The translations under genes were made by a program, and so were the position numbers. Shown here one piece after another: positions 25,734-34,411 of a stretch of 54,866 nt of DNA (positions are counted from its first letter, which is position 1; each line of letters begins with the position of its first letter). Origin of the DNA: Planctomycetota bacterium (GTDB lineage Bacteria > Planctomycetota > UBA1135); the NCBI GenBank assembly GCA_024275135.1, contig JAJRZS010000059.1, forward strand, positions 24,001 to 78,866. The letters are read 5' to 3'. The notes beneath the pieces are model-generated. The model was not told where the DNA came from. It made no database searches and was given only the letters and a program-made list of their open reading frames with translations.

Positions 25734-28700
25734 ATGCTGCTGTTCCAACAACCTGCTGCTCTACTTCTTCTGTTGGCCTGCTCGGCACCAGAAGTCGACT
25801 CCTTGGCATGGCCCGTGCCGCAAACTGTGGGCTCGGCGCTCACCCAGCAGGCCCCACCCGAGCTGCAACTACCCCGCCATCCGGCGCTTTCTCCGGATGG
25901 ACGCCAGGTTGCTTTCAGCCATCAGGGAGATATTTGGGTGGCTTCGGTCGCCACTGGCCTTGCCCAACGGCTCACTGCCCACGATGCCTACGATGGGCGT
26001 CCCAAATGGTCCCCCGATGGCCAGTGGCTTGGTTTTGTCAGCAATCGTCATGGCAATTGGGATGTGTACATCATGCCCGCAGTGGGGGGCACGCCTCAGC
26101 GCCTGACTTGGCATGCTGAGGGGGAGAAATTGTATGGCTGGATTGACAACGAGCGCTTGTTGATTGGTGCCCAACGAGATCGTCGTTATTCCCGCCGCGA
26201 CCGTGGCATTTGGGTGGCTTATCGAGATGGCCGCACACCGACAGTGCTTGGCGATTGGGCAGCTTTGTCGGCCAGTTTGTCGGCGGATGGGCAATCCCTG
26301 GTTTACGAACGAGGGCATGGTGATCCTTCGCGGCGTGCTTATCGGGGTGCTGCAAATAGCTCCTTGTGGATTTATTCTTTTGCCTCGCAACAACATCAGC
26401 AACTCACCCAGTTCGATGGCAATGATTTGGGACCGATGCTTTCGGCCGACGGCAAGATGGTTTATTTCTTGTCCGATCGCGCCTGCAAGGGCAATGAGGA
26501 TGGGCGCGACTTAGGCTTGTGGCAGGTGCCGGCTGCGGGTGGAAAAGCGCGGTTGGTTTATCACCCGGGAGGCCGCAGCCTGCGCAATGCGAGCCTATCG
26601 GCCACTGGACTAGATGTGGTTTGTGAATTGGATTTGGGCTTGGTGCGTATTTCTTTGGCTGACGGTAAGGCCCATCTCTTGCCGGTCTATGGCAGCGTGG
26701 ATCCTTCCGACCCTGTAGTGCATGAGCGGGTGGTGAAAAGTGGTGCCGAGCAAATGGCAATTGCACCCGATGGAGAGTCCATCGCTTTCGTTGCCGCCGG
26801 GGATGTGTATGTGATGCGCAATCACGACAAAATCCACCGTTGTGTTCGTGTGAGCACGAACCCGGCCCCCGACTACGACCCCGTTTGGTTGGAGGATGGC
26901 AAAACTCTGTTGTTCGTCAGCGAACGCGACGGCAATGCTGAGTTTTATCAGGCGCAGGTGGTTGCCGAGGCCGAGGCAGAAGCCAAGCCGTTTTATTTGG
27001 CGCGCAATTTCCAAATTCGGCGTATCACTCAAACCTCGGAGGACGAAACTCAACCTCAGTTGTCTCCGGATGGAAAAACTTTGGCTTGGGTGGTGGGGCT
27101 TGGCAAGTTGGTGGTTGGCGATCCCCTAACCGCAGAGGTTTCACGGGTACTCAATACTGGCTTTGAGGGGCCCGTGTTCGATTGGTCGCCCGATTCCCAA
27201 TGGCTGGTCTACTCCAAACCCGATAACAATTTTAATTACGATGTATTTTTGCAACGGGTGAATGTGGAGGGCCTGGATCCTGCACAGCCAGGGGTTGCTC
27301 CTTACAACCTTACCTCTCATCCCGACGACGATACCGGGCCGTTTTGGTCTCCTGATGGACGACGCATTTGCTTTACTTCGCGCCGCATGATGTTGGATGA
27401 AACGGATGTGTGGATGGTGGACTTGCGTGCGGAGGATTTGGAGCGCAACGAGCAAGAGCGGTTGGAGGCGGAAGAGCAGCTAGCCAAGGCCAAAGAGAAG
27501 AAAAAAGAAAAGCCTGTTCCAGATGCCAGCATTACCGGGCTTTGGCAAGGCCAGGTACGCGGCCCCGATCCAGTCCCTGCTGAGGGGATGGTGTTTCAGC
27601 TTCAAGTGTTGAAGATTGCAGAAAGGTTGTTGGTGAAGGTGCAGTCCGATCTTTTAGCGGGGACGGGGATTGAGCCGCAATGGGATGCAGAAACCCATAC
27701 TTTGCGTTTTCAGCTGCAGGCGGAAGAGGCGCCGACCGTGGTGGTGGAACTTGTCGTGCATGAAGAAAGCATGCAGGGCGTGGCTCGAGTTGGAGCCGTG
27801 CAGTACCCGTTGCAGGCAAAGCGCAGTACAAAGGACAGTGGCTTGCAGTTGGATGAGGAGGAGGAAAAGGTCGAAGATGTGGAGCCGGTGCAGATTGATT
27901 GGGAAAACTTGCGGCATCGTGTGGTGCGAGTAACGCGGCGCGAAGGCAATGAAACGGCCTTGGGTTGGAAGTCCGATTCCAAAACTCTTTATTTCAACGC
28001 CACCACCGGTACTCGTCTTACTCAGGGCACCACGGCGGAAACCGGTTTTTATCAACTTGAGGTGGAGGAAGGCAAAGAAAAACAAATCGAAGCCGAACCC
28101 GTTGGCGATTTAACCTTCTTCGAAAAGACCATGGTCTATGGCAAGGGCGGCAAACTGATTGCCAATGATGGAAAAGCCAAAACTCTCACCTTTTCGGTGC
28201 GTTTTCGTGAGAACCGAAAAGATTTGCGTCGGCAGGTGGTGGAGCAGGTTTGGCGGGTTTTGGATCGCATGTTCTACGACCCCAATTTCCACGGCCATGA
28301 TTGGCGCGCCTCTTTGGAGAAATGGTTGCCGGCAACGGATGCTGCCACCACGCCTGAAGATTATGGGGAAATGGTGAACTGGATGTTAGGAGAAATGAAT
28401 GCCAGTCACATGGGGTATTACAACTTTGGCAAATCCTCAGCACGGGAAACCGACGCCCCTGGCACAGGCTTTCTCGGCGTACTTTGGGATGAAGATTTTC
28501 CTGGCCCTGGACGCAAAGTGCGGGAGGTCTTGCCGGACTCGCCGGCCGCGCGCAGTATCAGCGCCTTGCATGTTGGCGACGTGGTTTTGGCGGTGAATGG
28601 CCAGCCATACCAGGTAGGAGACAATTGGTATCGGCTGATGGAAGGTACTGCCGAACATCCCACTTATCTGGAAGTGGTGGATATGGAAGGGGGCAAACGC

Positions 28701-29360
28701 GAAGTGGTGATTCGCCCCGCTGCGTCGCTACGAAAATCTCTTTACCGCCGCTTCGAAGAACAAACGCGCAAACACGTGCAAACGGCTTCGGGCGGACGCT
28801 TGGGTTACATTCATATTGAATCCATGAGTACCGGGCCGTTGGTCGATTTCGAGCGCAATTTGTTTGCCGCTGGGGAGGGCAAAGACGCTTTGTTGATTGA
28901 CGTGCGAGAAAACGGTGGTGGTTGGACGACCGACATGATTTTGGCCATGCTCACGGTGCGCGATCACGCCATCACTATTCCGCGTGGGGGCGGCGAAGGT
29001 TACCCCCAAGGCCGTCGGGTGTTCGCCACTTGGAATAAACCCATCGTGGTGCTGTGCAACGAAAACAGTTACTCCAACGCGGAAATCTTTTCATGGGCCA
29101 TCAAAACTTTGCACCGCGGTCCTTTAGTGGGCAAGCAAACCTATGGCGCCGTAATATCTACTGGTGGCACCACCTTGATGGATGGCTCTTTTGTTCGTCT
29201 TCCTTTCCGTGGCTGGTATGTCAACGACCGCAACCATACCAACATGGAGCTGCATGGCTGCCCACCCGATTATCCAGTGGAAAACCTCCCCGGAGACTGG
29301 GTTTTAGGGTTGGACCGCCAGCTAGAAAAAGCCATCGAAGTGGGGCTAAGCCAGCTGTAA
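25734..29360 (+). CDS. Tricorn-like S41 protease, predicted lipoprotein
   Basis: 1208-aa self-compartmentalising-type protease of the tricorn family, here with a lipoprotein signal (LLLLLACSAPE). The N-terminal half carries TolB/PD40 propeller repeats (LSPDGRQVAFS, WSPDGQWLGFVSN, LSPDGKTLAWV, WSPDSQWLVYS, WSPDGRRICFTSR). A charged Lys/Glu-rich insert lies near 575-600, a PDZ domain at about 905-990 (GFLGVLWDEDFP...GDVVLAVNGQPY) and the S41 core at about 1015-1195, with the conserved VRENGGGWTTDMIL and probable nucleophile Ser1114 (ENSYSNAEIF). It probably degrades peptides in the periplasm. The family is secure; the exact catalytic residues are assigned by analogy. Confidence 0.9.
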   Translation: MLLFQQPAALLLLLACSAPEVDSLAWPVPQTVGSALTQQAPPELQLPRHPALSPDGRQVAFSHQGDIWVASVATGLAQRLTAHDAYDGRPKWSPDGQWLGFVSNRHGNWDVYIMPAVGGTPQRLTWHAEGEKLYGWIDNERLLIGAQRDRRYSRRDRGIWVAYRDGRTPTVLGDWAALSASLSADGQSLVYERGHGDPSRRAYRGAANSSLWIYSFASQQHQQLTQFDGNDLGPMLSADGKMVYFLSDRACKGNEDGRDLGLWQVPAAGGKARLVYHPGGRSLRNASLSATGLDVVCELDLGLVRISLADGKAHLLPVYGSVDPSDPVVHERVVKSGAEQMAIAPDGESIAFVAAGDVYVMRNHDKIHRCVRVSTNPAPDYDPVWLEDGKTLLFVSERDGNAEFYQAQVVAEAEAEAKPFYLARNFQIRRITQTSEDETQPQLSPDGKTLAWVVGLGKLVVGDPLTAEVSRVLNTGFEGPVFDWSPDSQWLVYSKPDNNFNYDVFLQRVNVEGLDPAQPGVAPYNLTSHPDDDTGPFWSPDGRRICFTSRRMMLDETDVWMVDLRAEDLERNEQERLEAEEQLAKAKEKKKEKPVPDASITGLWQGQVRGPDPVPAEGMVFQLQVLKIAERLLVKVQSDLLAGTGIEPQWDAETHTLRFQLQAEEAPTVVVELVVHEESMQGVARVGAVQYPLQAKRSTKDSGLQLDEEEEKVEDVEPVQIDWENLRHRVVRVTRREGNETALGWKSDSKTLYFNATTGTRLTQGTTAETGFYQLEVEEGKEKQIEAEPVGDLTFFEKTMVYGKGGKLIANDGKAKTLTFSVRFRENRKDLRRQVVEQVWRVLDRMFYDPNFHGHDWRASLEKWLPATDAATTPEDYGEMVNWMLGEMNASHMGYYNFGKSSARETDAPGTGFLGVLWDEDFPGPGRKVREVLPDSPAARSISALHVGDVVLAVNGQPYQVGDNWYRLMEGTAEHPTYLEVVDMEGGKREVVIRPAASLRKSLYRRFEEQTRKHVQTASGGRLGYIHIESMSTGPLVDFERNLFAAGEGKDALLIDVRENGGGWTTDMILAMLTVRDHAITIPRGGGEGYPQGRRVFATWNKPIVVLCNENSYSNAEIFSWAIKTLHRGPLVGKQTYGAVISTGGTTLMDGSFVRLPFRGWYVNDRNHTNMELHGCPPDYPVENLPGDWVLGLDRQLEKAIEVGLSQL

Positions 29361-29431
29361 ATGGCTGCTAGGAAAAATTTCCTTCAACTTTTGCTCTTCC
29401 TCCGTAGAGTACTTTAGCGGAGACGCACAAG

Positions 29432-29953
29432 ATGAATTCCTTCTTCCCACTACCCCCCCAAACACCCACTGATTCCCCAACTTTTTGGGAGCAGTTTTTT
29501 GCCTTCTTACAAGCAGATTCCCTGGCGGAACTGCTGTCCTGGGAATTTTGGTTCATGCTCACCATTGTCCTGCTCGCTGGAGAAATCCTTACTGCAGGCT
29601 TCTTGCTAGGCGCGCTCACCCCCGGCACCTTGTTGGCTTGTCTTGCTGCGGCACTGGGTTTGAACATGCAGCTGCAATTGCTCGCTTTTGTGCTTGGCAC
29701 ATTGGGGGGCCTCATTTACTTGCGTCCCATTTTCCTCCGCAAAATGATGACGGGTGGTTCGCCCACCAACGTCGATGCTTTGGTCGGATCCAAAGCCGAA
29801 GTTGTGGAAGCCATTTGCGGCACCCAACCTGGTCGGGTCAAAGTGATGTCAGAAGAGTGGCGCGCCCGCGCCGAATCTGATTTTCCGCAGGGTGCTTTTG
29901 TTCAGGTGCTTGCCGTGGAAGGCAACACCCTCATTGTCGGTCCAGCCGCCTAA
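29432..29953 (+). CDS. NfeD-family membrane protein
   Basis: 173-aa NfeD-like protein: an N-terminal membrane segment (FWFMLTIVLLAGEILTAGF), further hydrophobic helices to about residue 95, then a cytoplasmic OB-fold (about 110-173: VGSKAEVVEAI, GRVKVMSEEWRARAE, VQVLAVEGNTLIVGP). NfeD proteins are usually encoded next to SPFH/stomatin-like proteins, as here 13 bases downstream. They act in membrane organisation or quality control. The long serine-protease-bearing NfeD form is not present; this is the short form. Confidence 0.88.
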   Translation: MNSFFPLPPQTPTDSPTFWEQFFAFLQADSLAELLSWEFWFMLTIVLLAGEILTAGFLLGALTPGTLLACLAAALGLNMQLQLLAFVLGTLGGLIYLRPIFLRKMMTGGSPTNVDALVGSKAEVVEAICGTQPGRVKVMSEEWRARAESDFPQGAFVQVLAVEGNTLIVGPAA

Positions 29954-29966
29954 CCCCCCCAAAACC

Positions 29967-30947
29967 ATGATGTACATCCTCCTCGGCCTAGTTGCCCTTG
30001 TTGTTTTGCTCGCCTTGCGCGGGCTCAAGATTATTCGTCAAGCCGAACTGATGATTGTGGAAAGGCTTGGCAAATACCACCGCACCCTGCAGCCCGGCAT
30101 CAACATCATTTGGCCTTTCATCGATCGGCCTCGACAAATTTCTTGGCGCATGCGGGTGCAAAGTGCGCGTGGCACGCTCACCCGCACCATCAATGCCAAT
30201 ACTGTGGATTTACGCGAGCAGGTGTTCGACTTTCCAGAGCAAAGTGTGATTACTGCAGATAACGTGGTGATTGAAGTGAACGGTTTGCTGTATTACCAAA
30301 TCACTGATGCCCGTCGTGCTGTTTATGAGGTGGCGAATTTACCCATGGCGATTGAAAAGCTTGCGCAAACCACTTTGCGTAACATTATCGGGGAGATGGA
30401 ATTGGATACCACCCTTTCCAGCCGCGATGAGATCAACTCAAAAATGCGCACCGTGTTGGATGATGCCACCGACAAATGGGGGGTGAAAGTCAACCGCGTG
30501 GAGTTGCAAGACATTAGCCCACCAACCACGGTGGTGGAGGCGATGGAGAAGCAGATGAAGGCCGAGCGCGAACGGCGCGCCGTCATTTTGGAAGCTGAAG
30601 GGGTGAAGGCATCGCAAGTGTTGCGCGCCCAAGGAGAGCGCGATGCTCAAATTGCTGTGGCCGAAGGAGATCGTCGTAGTCGGATTTTACGGGCCGAAGG
30701 GGAGGCTCAAGGATTGGAAGTGGTGCGTCAGGCACTGGAAGGCATGGATGCCAATGCGGCTCAATATCAAATTGCGCGTACCTACTTGGAAACCTTGAGT
30801 GAAATCGGTTCTTCCGGTCGCGGCGACAAAACCGTGTTCTTGCCTTTCGAGTCGGCCAACATCCTAGGCAGCCTGGGTAGCATCCGCGAGCTTTTGGGGA
30901 ATGTGCCTTCGGCAGAAGGGCCAACGCCTCCGCCCATACCTCGTTAA
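29967..30947 (+). CDS. SPFH/Band 7 (stomatin/QmcA-like) membrane protein
   Basis: 326-aa stomatin-like protein. An N-terminal membrane helix (MMYILLGLVALVVLLALRG), SPFH domain (VERLGKYHRTLQPGINII, REQVFDFPEQSVITADNV, VYEVANLPMAIEKLAQTTLR), then a long charged helix with the flotillin/stomatin pattern (EKQMKAERERRAVILEAEG). It forms oligomeric membrane scaffolds, probably with the NfeD protein just upstream. ATG 29967 was chosen; ATG 29970 is equivalent. The start is preceded by TAA-C7-A4, not by a Shine-Dalgarno. The stop overlaps the opposing HAD gene by 4 bases (TTAA). Confidence 0.92.
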   Translation: MMYILLGLVALVVLLALRGLKIIRQAELMIVERLGKYHRTLQPGINIIWPFIDRPRQISWRMRVQSARGTLTRTINANTVDLREQVFDFPEQSVITADNVVIEVNGLLYYQITDARRAVYEVANLPMAIEKLAQTTLRNIIGEMELDTTLSSRDEINSKMRTVLDDATDKWGVKVNRVELQDISPPTTVVEAMEKQMKAERERRAVILEAEGVKASQVLRAQGERDAQIAVAEGDRRSRILRAEGEAQGLEVVRQALEGMDANAAQYQIARTYLETLSEIGSSGRGDKTVFLPFESANILGSLGSIRELLGNVPSAEGPTPPPIPR

Positions 30948-31630
30948 GCGCGTGGTACAAGTTCTTCCAATTGGTCTGCCAAACTCTCCAGCGAGGAGGT
31001 TTGGTGGGCCAAGGGAAGGTTGGGTGCGGCTGTGTGGTTGCGGTTTACAAAGGCTAAGGCGAATCCCAAGTGGTGGGCTGGCAGGAGGTCGTAGTCGTGG
31101 TAAGCACTGATATGCAACACTTGCTGCGGCGGGCAATCCAGTTGACGCAGCAAGGCTTGCCAGTGCGCACTTGCCGGCTTGTAACTGTGGACCGATTCCG
31201 AAGAGATTCGCAGTGCCGACGGTTGCAGCAGGGTGTTCTCCGCGGTGATCCGCAAGGCTCCATCATCGCAGTTGCTCAAAAAAGCCAGCTTTGCCATGGC
31301 CGCCAGTCGTTGCAAAGCCGCCACCGTGTCGTCGAAGGCAGGCCAGATTCTTTGGCTCTGGGCAAATTTTTGGCTGTCGGTGGAGGAGATGTTGCAACCT
31401 TGTTGCTTGGCCGCGGCCAGCAAAGAATCGGCAAGGATTTCACGGTAAGGTCGCCAAGGCTGCGCCTGCAGGACCATCTCTATTTCTTGGCGTTGGTGGC
31501 AGAGGCTCTCTATTTGTTGCCGCGAAAGTTCTGGCTTCCACTGCCGAAGAAAGTCGGTTTGCCCCTGTTGCCAGTCAATCAGGGTGCCAAAACAGTCGAA
31601 ACTCAGTGCTCGGTAGGGGAAGTTGGCCAT
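30944..31630 (-). CDS. HAD hydrolase, haloacid dehalogenase type II-like
   Basis: 228-aa HAD protein with a helical cap, closest in layout to L-2-haloacid dehalogenases. Motif I is ALSFDCFGTLIDW (nucleophile Asp), motif II FLSNCDDGALR, Lys in SVHSYKPASAHW, and the acidic motif AYHDYDLLPAHHLGF. Family members hydrolyse haloacids or phosphate esters; the substrate is unknown. I chose ATG 31630 because the residues before it do not fit the fold. TAGAAT (31641-31646) ends 10 nt upstream, so the mRNA may be nearly leaderless. It is divergent from the ABC operon. Confidence 0.82.
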   Translation of the reverse strand: MANFPYRALSFDCFGTLIDWQQGQTDFLRQWKPELSRQQIESLCHQRQEIEMVLQAQPWRPYREILADSLLAAAKQQGCNISSTDSQKFAQSQRIWPAFDDTVAALQRLAAMAKLAFLSNCDDGALRITAENTLLQPSALRISSESVHSYKPASAHWQALLRQLDCPPQQVLHISAYHDYDLLPAHHLGFALAFVNRNHTAAPNLPLAHQTSSLESLADQLEELVPRA

Positions 31631-31640
31631 GGCGGTGTTG

Positions 31641-31646
31641 ATTCTA
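31641..31646 (-). promoter_or_regulatory. Candidate -10 (TAGAAT) of the HAD gene
   Basis: TAGAAT on the minus strand ends 10 nt before ATG 31630. No matching -35 seen. Confidence 0.45.
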
Positions 31647-31707
31647 GAGCACGCATCGGCGAAGATTGGCCGAGCCCTTTGTCTGCCGAAACACACCCAC
31701 ATCCTTA

Positions 31708-32637
31708 ATGCCTGTCCAAGCTGCAGTTGCTGTTCGCAACCTCGAGGTCAAACTCGGTGGCAAGCCCATCTTAAAGGGGGTCGATATGGCTGTGCAGCCT
31801 GGCGATTTGTTTGGCTTGCTCGGGCGCAATGGTGCTGGCAAAACCACAGCCATGCGCTGTTTGCTCGGTTATTTACCATCCTTTCAAGGATCATGTTCCT
31901 TGTTCGGGGTATCCAGCCACCGTATCCATCAAGTGCAAGAACCTTATGGGGTGGCTTTGGATCCGCCAGGTCTGGATGACACTCTAAGCTTGCGGCAAAA
32001 CCTAGAGCTGGCGCAAATTCGGGGCGGTATCCAAGGTGGGCGTAGTATCGATGAAGTTCTGGAGTTGGTCGGCTTGCAGCACCGGCAGCACAATCGCGGC
32101 GATCGCCTTTCTCACGGTCAAGGGCGACGGGCTGCGGTGGCGCGTGCGTTACTGGGGAATCCGCAGTTGTTGATTTTGGATGAGCCTTTGTCGGGGTTGG
32201 ATCCAGAAGGGGTGGAGCGGATGTTGCAACTGTTTCGGCATTTGGCCACAGAGGATGGGGTGACGGTGGTTTTGTCTAGCCATCATTTGCGGGAAGTGGA
32301 AGATGTTTGCAATCGGGTTGGCATGATTGAAGATGGGCGCACCTTATTGGAAGGCGAAGTGCAAGCCTTGCTCACGGCCGCTGGGGATGGTTTGCAGATT
32401 CGGGCGCGTCATCCAGAAAAAGTGCAACAATTGTTAAGTCAAGCCCCCGGAGTTTTGGCACCACCAAGCTGCCATGGGCATCAAGTACATGTGCGCGTGA
32501 ATGCCCAATTTGATGCGGTCGAGGCCTTGGCTCAACTGGTCAAAGCGGGTGCGGAAGTCGAAGAATATGCACGCCAACGCGCTAGTTTGGTGGATGTGTT
32601 TCATCTAGCTTTGGAGGGGCAGCCATGCGCGGATTGA
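31708..32637 (+). CDS. ABC transporter ATP-binding protein
   Basis: 309-aa ATPase of the ABC-2/NatA-like exporter class: Walker A GRNGAGKT (39-46), Q-loop region, variant signature LSHGQGRR (canonical LSGGQ changed), Walker B LLILDEPLSGLDP and switch His in SSHHLREVEDVC. The C-terminal extension of about 90 residues is typical of drug/polymer exporters. It overlaps the permease start by 13 bases and heads a five-gene operon with a PDZ lipoprotein and two FG-GAP proteins. Cargo unknown. Confidence 0.9.
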   Translation: MPVQAAVAVRNLEVKLGGKPILKGVDMAVQPGDLFGLLGRNGAGKTTAMRCLLGYLPSFQGSCSLFGVSSHRIHQVQEPYGVALDPPGLDDTLSLRQNLELAQIRGGIQGGRSIDEVLELVGLQHRQHNRGDRLSHGQGRRAAVARALLGNPQLLILDEPLSGLDPEGVERMLQLFRHLATEDGVTVVLSSHHLREVEDVCNRVGMIEDGRTLLEGEVQALLTAAGDGLQIRARHPEKVQQLLSQAPGVLAPPSCHGHQVHVRVNAQFDAVEALAQLVKAGAEVEEYARQRASLVDVFHLALEGQPCAD

Positions 32638-33479
32638 AACGAGCGATTCAGGGAGAACTTTATCTATTGAGGAAGCGCCCCGCAGTGCGTTGGATGCATT
32701 GGGGGGTGTTCGCTGTGGCCTTTCTTTTTGTAGCTGGCTCACGCCTAAAATTGGGCCTATTGGCTGCCGCCGGCCAGGTTCAGATTGGAGATGGTGCATG
32801 GAATTTTTGGCCCCAGTTCGGGGCCGGAACGCGGGCAGGATTGTTCCTCGCAGAAATTGGAATCTTGTTATTGCTGGCGGGTAATCTTCCACGCGAGGTG
32901 CGTCTAGGCTCGGCACGCGATCCCTTATCGCGCGGAATTTCTCGAAGCGCCTGCACCTTAGCGCGATGCTGGGTGGCTTTTTTGTTGCCGCTTACGCTTT
33001 ATGCTTGTGCTTTGCTTGGCGCCGCCTTGAGTGCATCCTGGTTCTTTGACGCTGGCGACATTATGGAAGGGGGGGAATTGCTGCTTTCCATTGAGGGCGA
33101 CCAAGTGGCACATCATTTGTTCCGCTCCATGTTGCATGGAGTCTTCCCTATGCTTGCCTTGGGTATGTTCAGTGTATGGATGGCTACCGCTTTTCGCACT
33201 GGAGTGGCTGCGGTGGGAGTTGGTTTGGGAGTGATGTTGGCCCCCAGCTTGTTGCATGATGTGTTGGGCGCACGCGCTCTTTGGTTGTTTAGTGATTTGC
33301 TTCCAGGCCTTGGCCCGGATTCCTTTTTGCAGCGCACTGCGGCCTTTGCCGCGGGTTTTTCCGATGCCTACTCCTATGAGTTTGATAGCGTGGTACAACT
33401 CGGCTGGTACACTCCTTGGCCAACATTCGTTTTAGCAGCGGTTGCTGCCATTCTCCTGTTTCGTAAAAAAGCAGTATGA
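32625..33479 (+). CDS. ABC-2-type permease
   Basis: 284-aa inner-membrane protein with about six hydrophobic segments (WGVFAVAFLFVAGS; LFLAEIGILLLLAGNL; VAFLLPLTLYACALLGAALS; FPMLALGMFSVWMAT; VGVGLGVMLAPSLL; PTFVLAAVAAILLF), the arrangement of ABC-2 or NosY-like permeases. It has a large loop between segments 3 and 4. It is the obvious partner of the preceding ATPase, and its stop overlaps the next start (ATGA). No family-specific motif identifies the substrate. Confidence 0.82.
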   Translation: MRGLKRAIQGELYLLRKRPAVRWMHWGVFAVAFLFVAGSRLKLGLLAAAGQVQIGDGAWNFWPQFGAGTRAGLFLAEIGILLLLAGNLPREVRLGSARDPLSRGISRSACTLARCWVAFLLPLTLYACALLGAALSASWFFDAGDIMEGGELLLSIEGDQVAHHLFRSMLHGVFPMLALGMFSVWMATAFRTGVAAVGVGLGVMLAPSLLHDVLGARALWLFSDLLPGLGPDSFLQRTAAFAAGFSDAYSYEFDSVVQLGWYTPWPTFVLAAVAAILLFRKKAV

Positions 33480-34411
33480 CTCGTCTTCTTTGGCTTTTCG
33501 TTTTTGTTGGGTGTTTGACTGCCTGTTCCTTTACGCGCAGTCCGCTGCCTTTGCCACCTTCCTTTCAAACCATGGAGTCGGTGGTAGAAGCGGCCCCACA
33601 GCAAACGGCTTATTTTGGATTGCATGCCGAATTGAACCAGCCGGAAGATGCTTTTTCTTTAGACATGCCTCCTGGAATTCGTGTGACGGGGGTCGATGAG
33701 GGGAGCCCTGCAGCGGAAGCCGGATTGCAGATAGGAGACATCCTTCTTGAGTTCAATCACCAAGCTACCGATGATCCTCAGCGCTTAGCCACCCTGCTGG
33801 AGCAAATTCACAGTCCGCAAAAAGTGGAATTGCGTATTCAGCGGGGCTCTGAAGTTTTGGCAACCGAAGCGGATTTGGTTGTCCACAGCACCCAACGCAT
33901 GCGATCCATTTACCATGTAGACCGAGGCCTGTTGCGGGCAGCGTTTCGCGATGATGAGCTTGGGCGGCCCCAGGTCGTGGAATTGGCTCCGGCTAGTCCG
34001 CTTGCGGAAAGCGGCGTGCGGGAGGGCGATGTGATTGTGCAATTTCAAGGGGCCGACCCGGGCTCCTCTGCTGAATTGGTGAGGCGCGCTCGGTTGGGGC
34101 TGCGCCCGGGGGATTCCATAGATTTAGTTGTGGAAGGGCGGCAGGGGGGGAGGCGTGCCATCCAAACTCATGCTTGGGATCCAGGCACGGCCCTGACCGA
34201 GGTCGGCTTGTGGCCGTTGTTCTCTTGGAGTCGAGAAATCGGCCGGGACCGCGGGGAATTCCGTTTGGGTTTATTGGTCATTACGGATTTGTTTCGTTAT
34301 CGAAGAGACGGCGAAGAGCGTGACTACTCCATTCTCAGCTTGCTGCACTGGCAAACCGGTGAATTAGTTTTGGAAGACGGATTGAAACCCACAACCAGCC
34401 AACAGCCATGA
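33476..34411 (+). CDS. Lipoprotein with two PDZ domains
   Basis: 311 aa. Lipoprotein signal MTRLLWLFVFVGCLTAC with lipobox LTAC. First PDZ at about 48-145 (IRVTGVDEGSPAAEAGLQIGD then ILLEFNHQ), second at about 158-235 (VELAPASPLAESGVREGD, VIVQFQGADPG). There is no protease domain, so it should bind protein C-termini or act as a scaffold at the envelope. The C-terminal 75 residues are Trp/Arg/Asp-rich without a match. It begins in the permease stop and ends in the start of the first FG-GAP gene (ATGA both sides), so the three are translationally linked. Confidence 0.8.
   Translation: MTRLLWLFVFVGCLTACSFTRSPLPLPPSFQTMESVVEAAPQQTAYFGLHAELNQPEDAFSLDMPPGIRVTGVDEGSPAAEAGLQIGDILLEFNHQATDDPQRLATLLEQIHSPQKVELRIQRGSEVLATEADLVVHSTQRMRSIYHVDRGLLRAAFRDDELGRPQVVELAPASPLAESGVREGDVIVQFQGADPGSSAELVRRARLGLRPGDSIDLVVEGRQGGRRAIQTHAWDPGTALTEVGLWPLFSWSREIGRDRGEFRLGLLVITDLFRYRRDGEERDYSILSLLHWQTGELVLEDGLKPTTSQQP

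Noticed and set aside
30979..31004. Hairpin CCAAAC...GTTTGG after the SPFH stop
   Set aside because: Good stem with one bulge but no T-run, and fully inside the HAD coding sequence; not enough for a terminator call.
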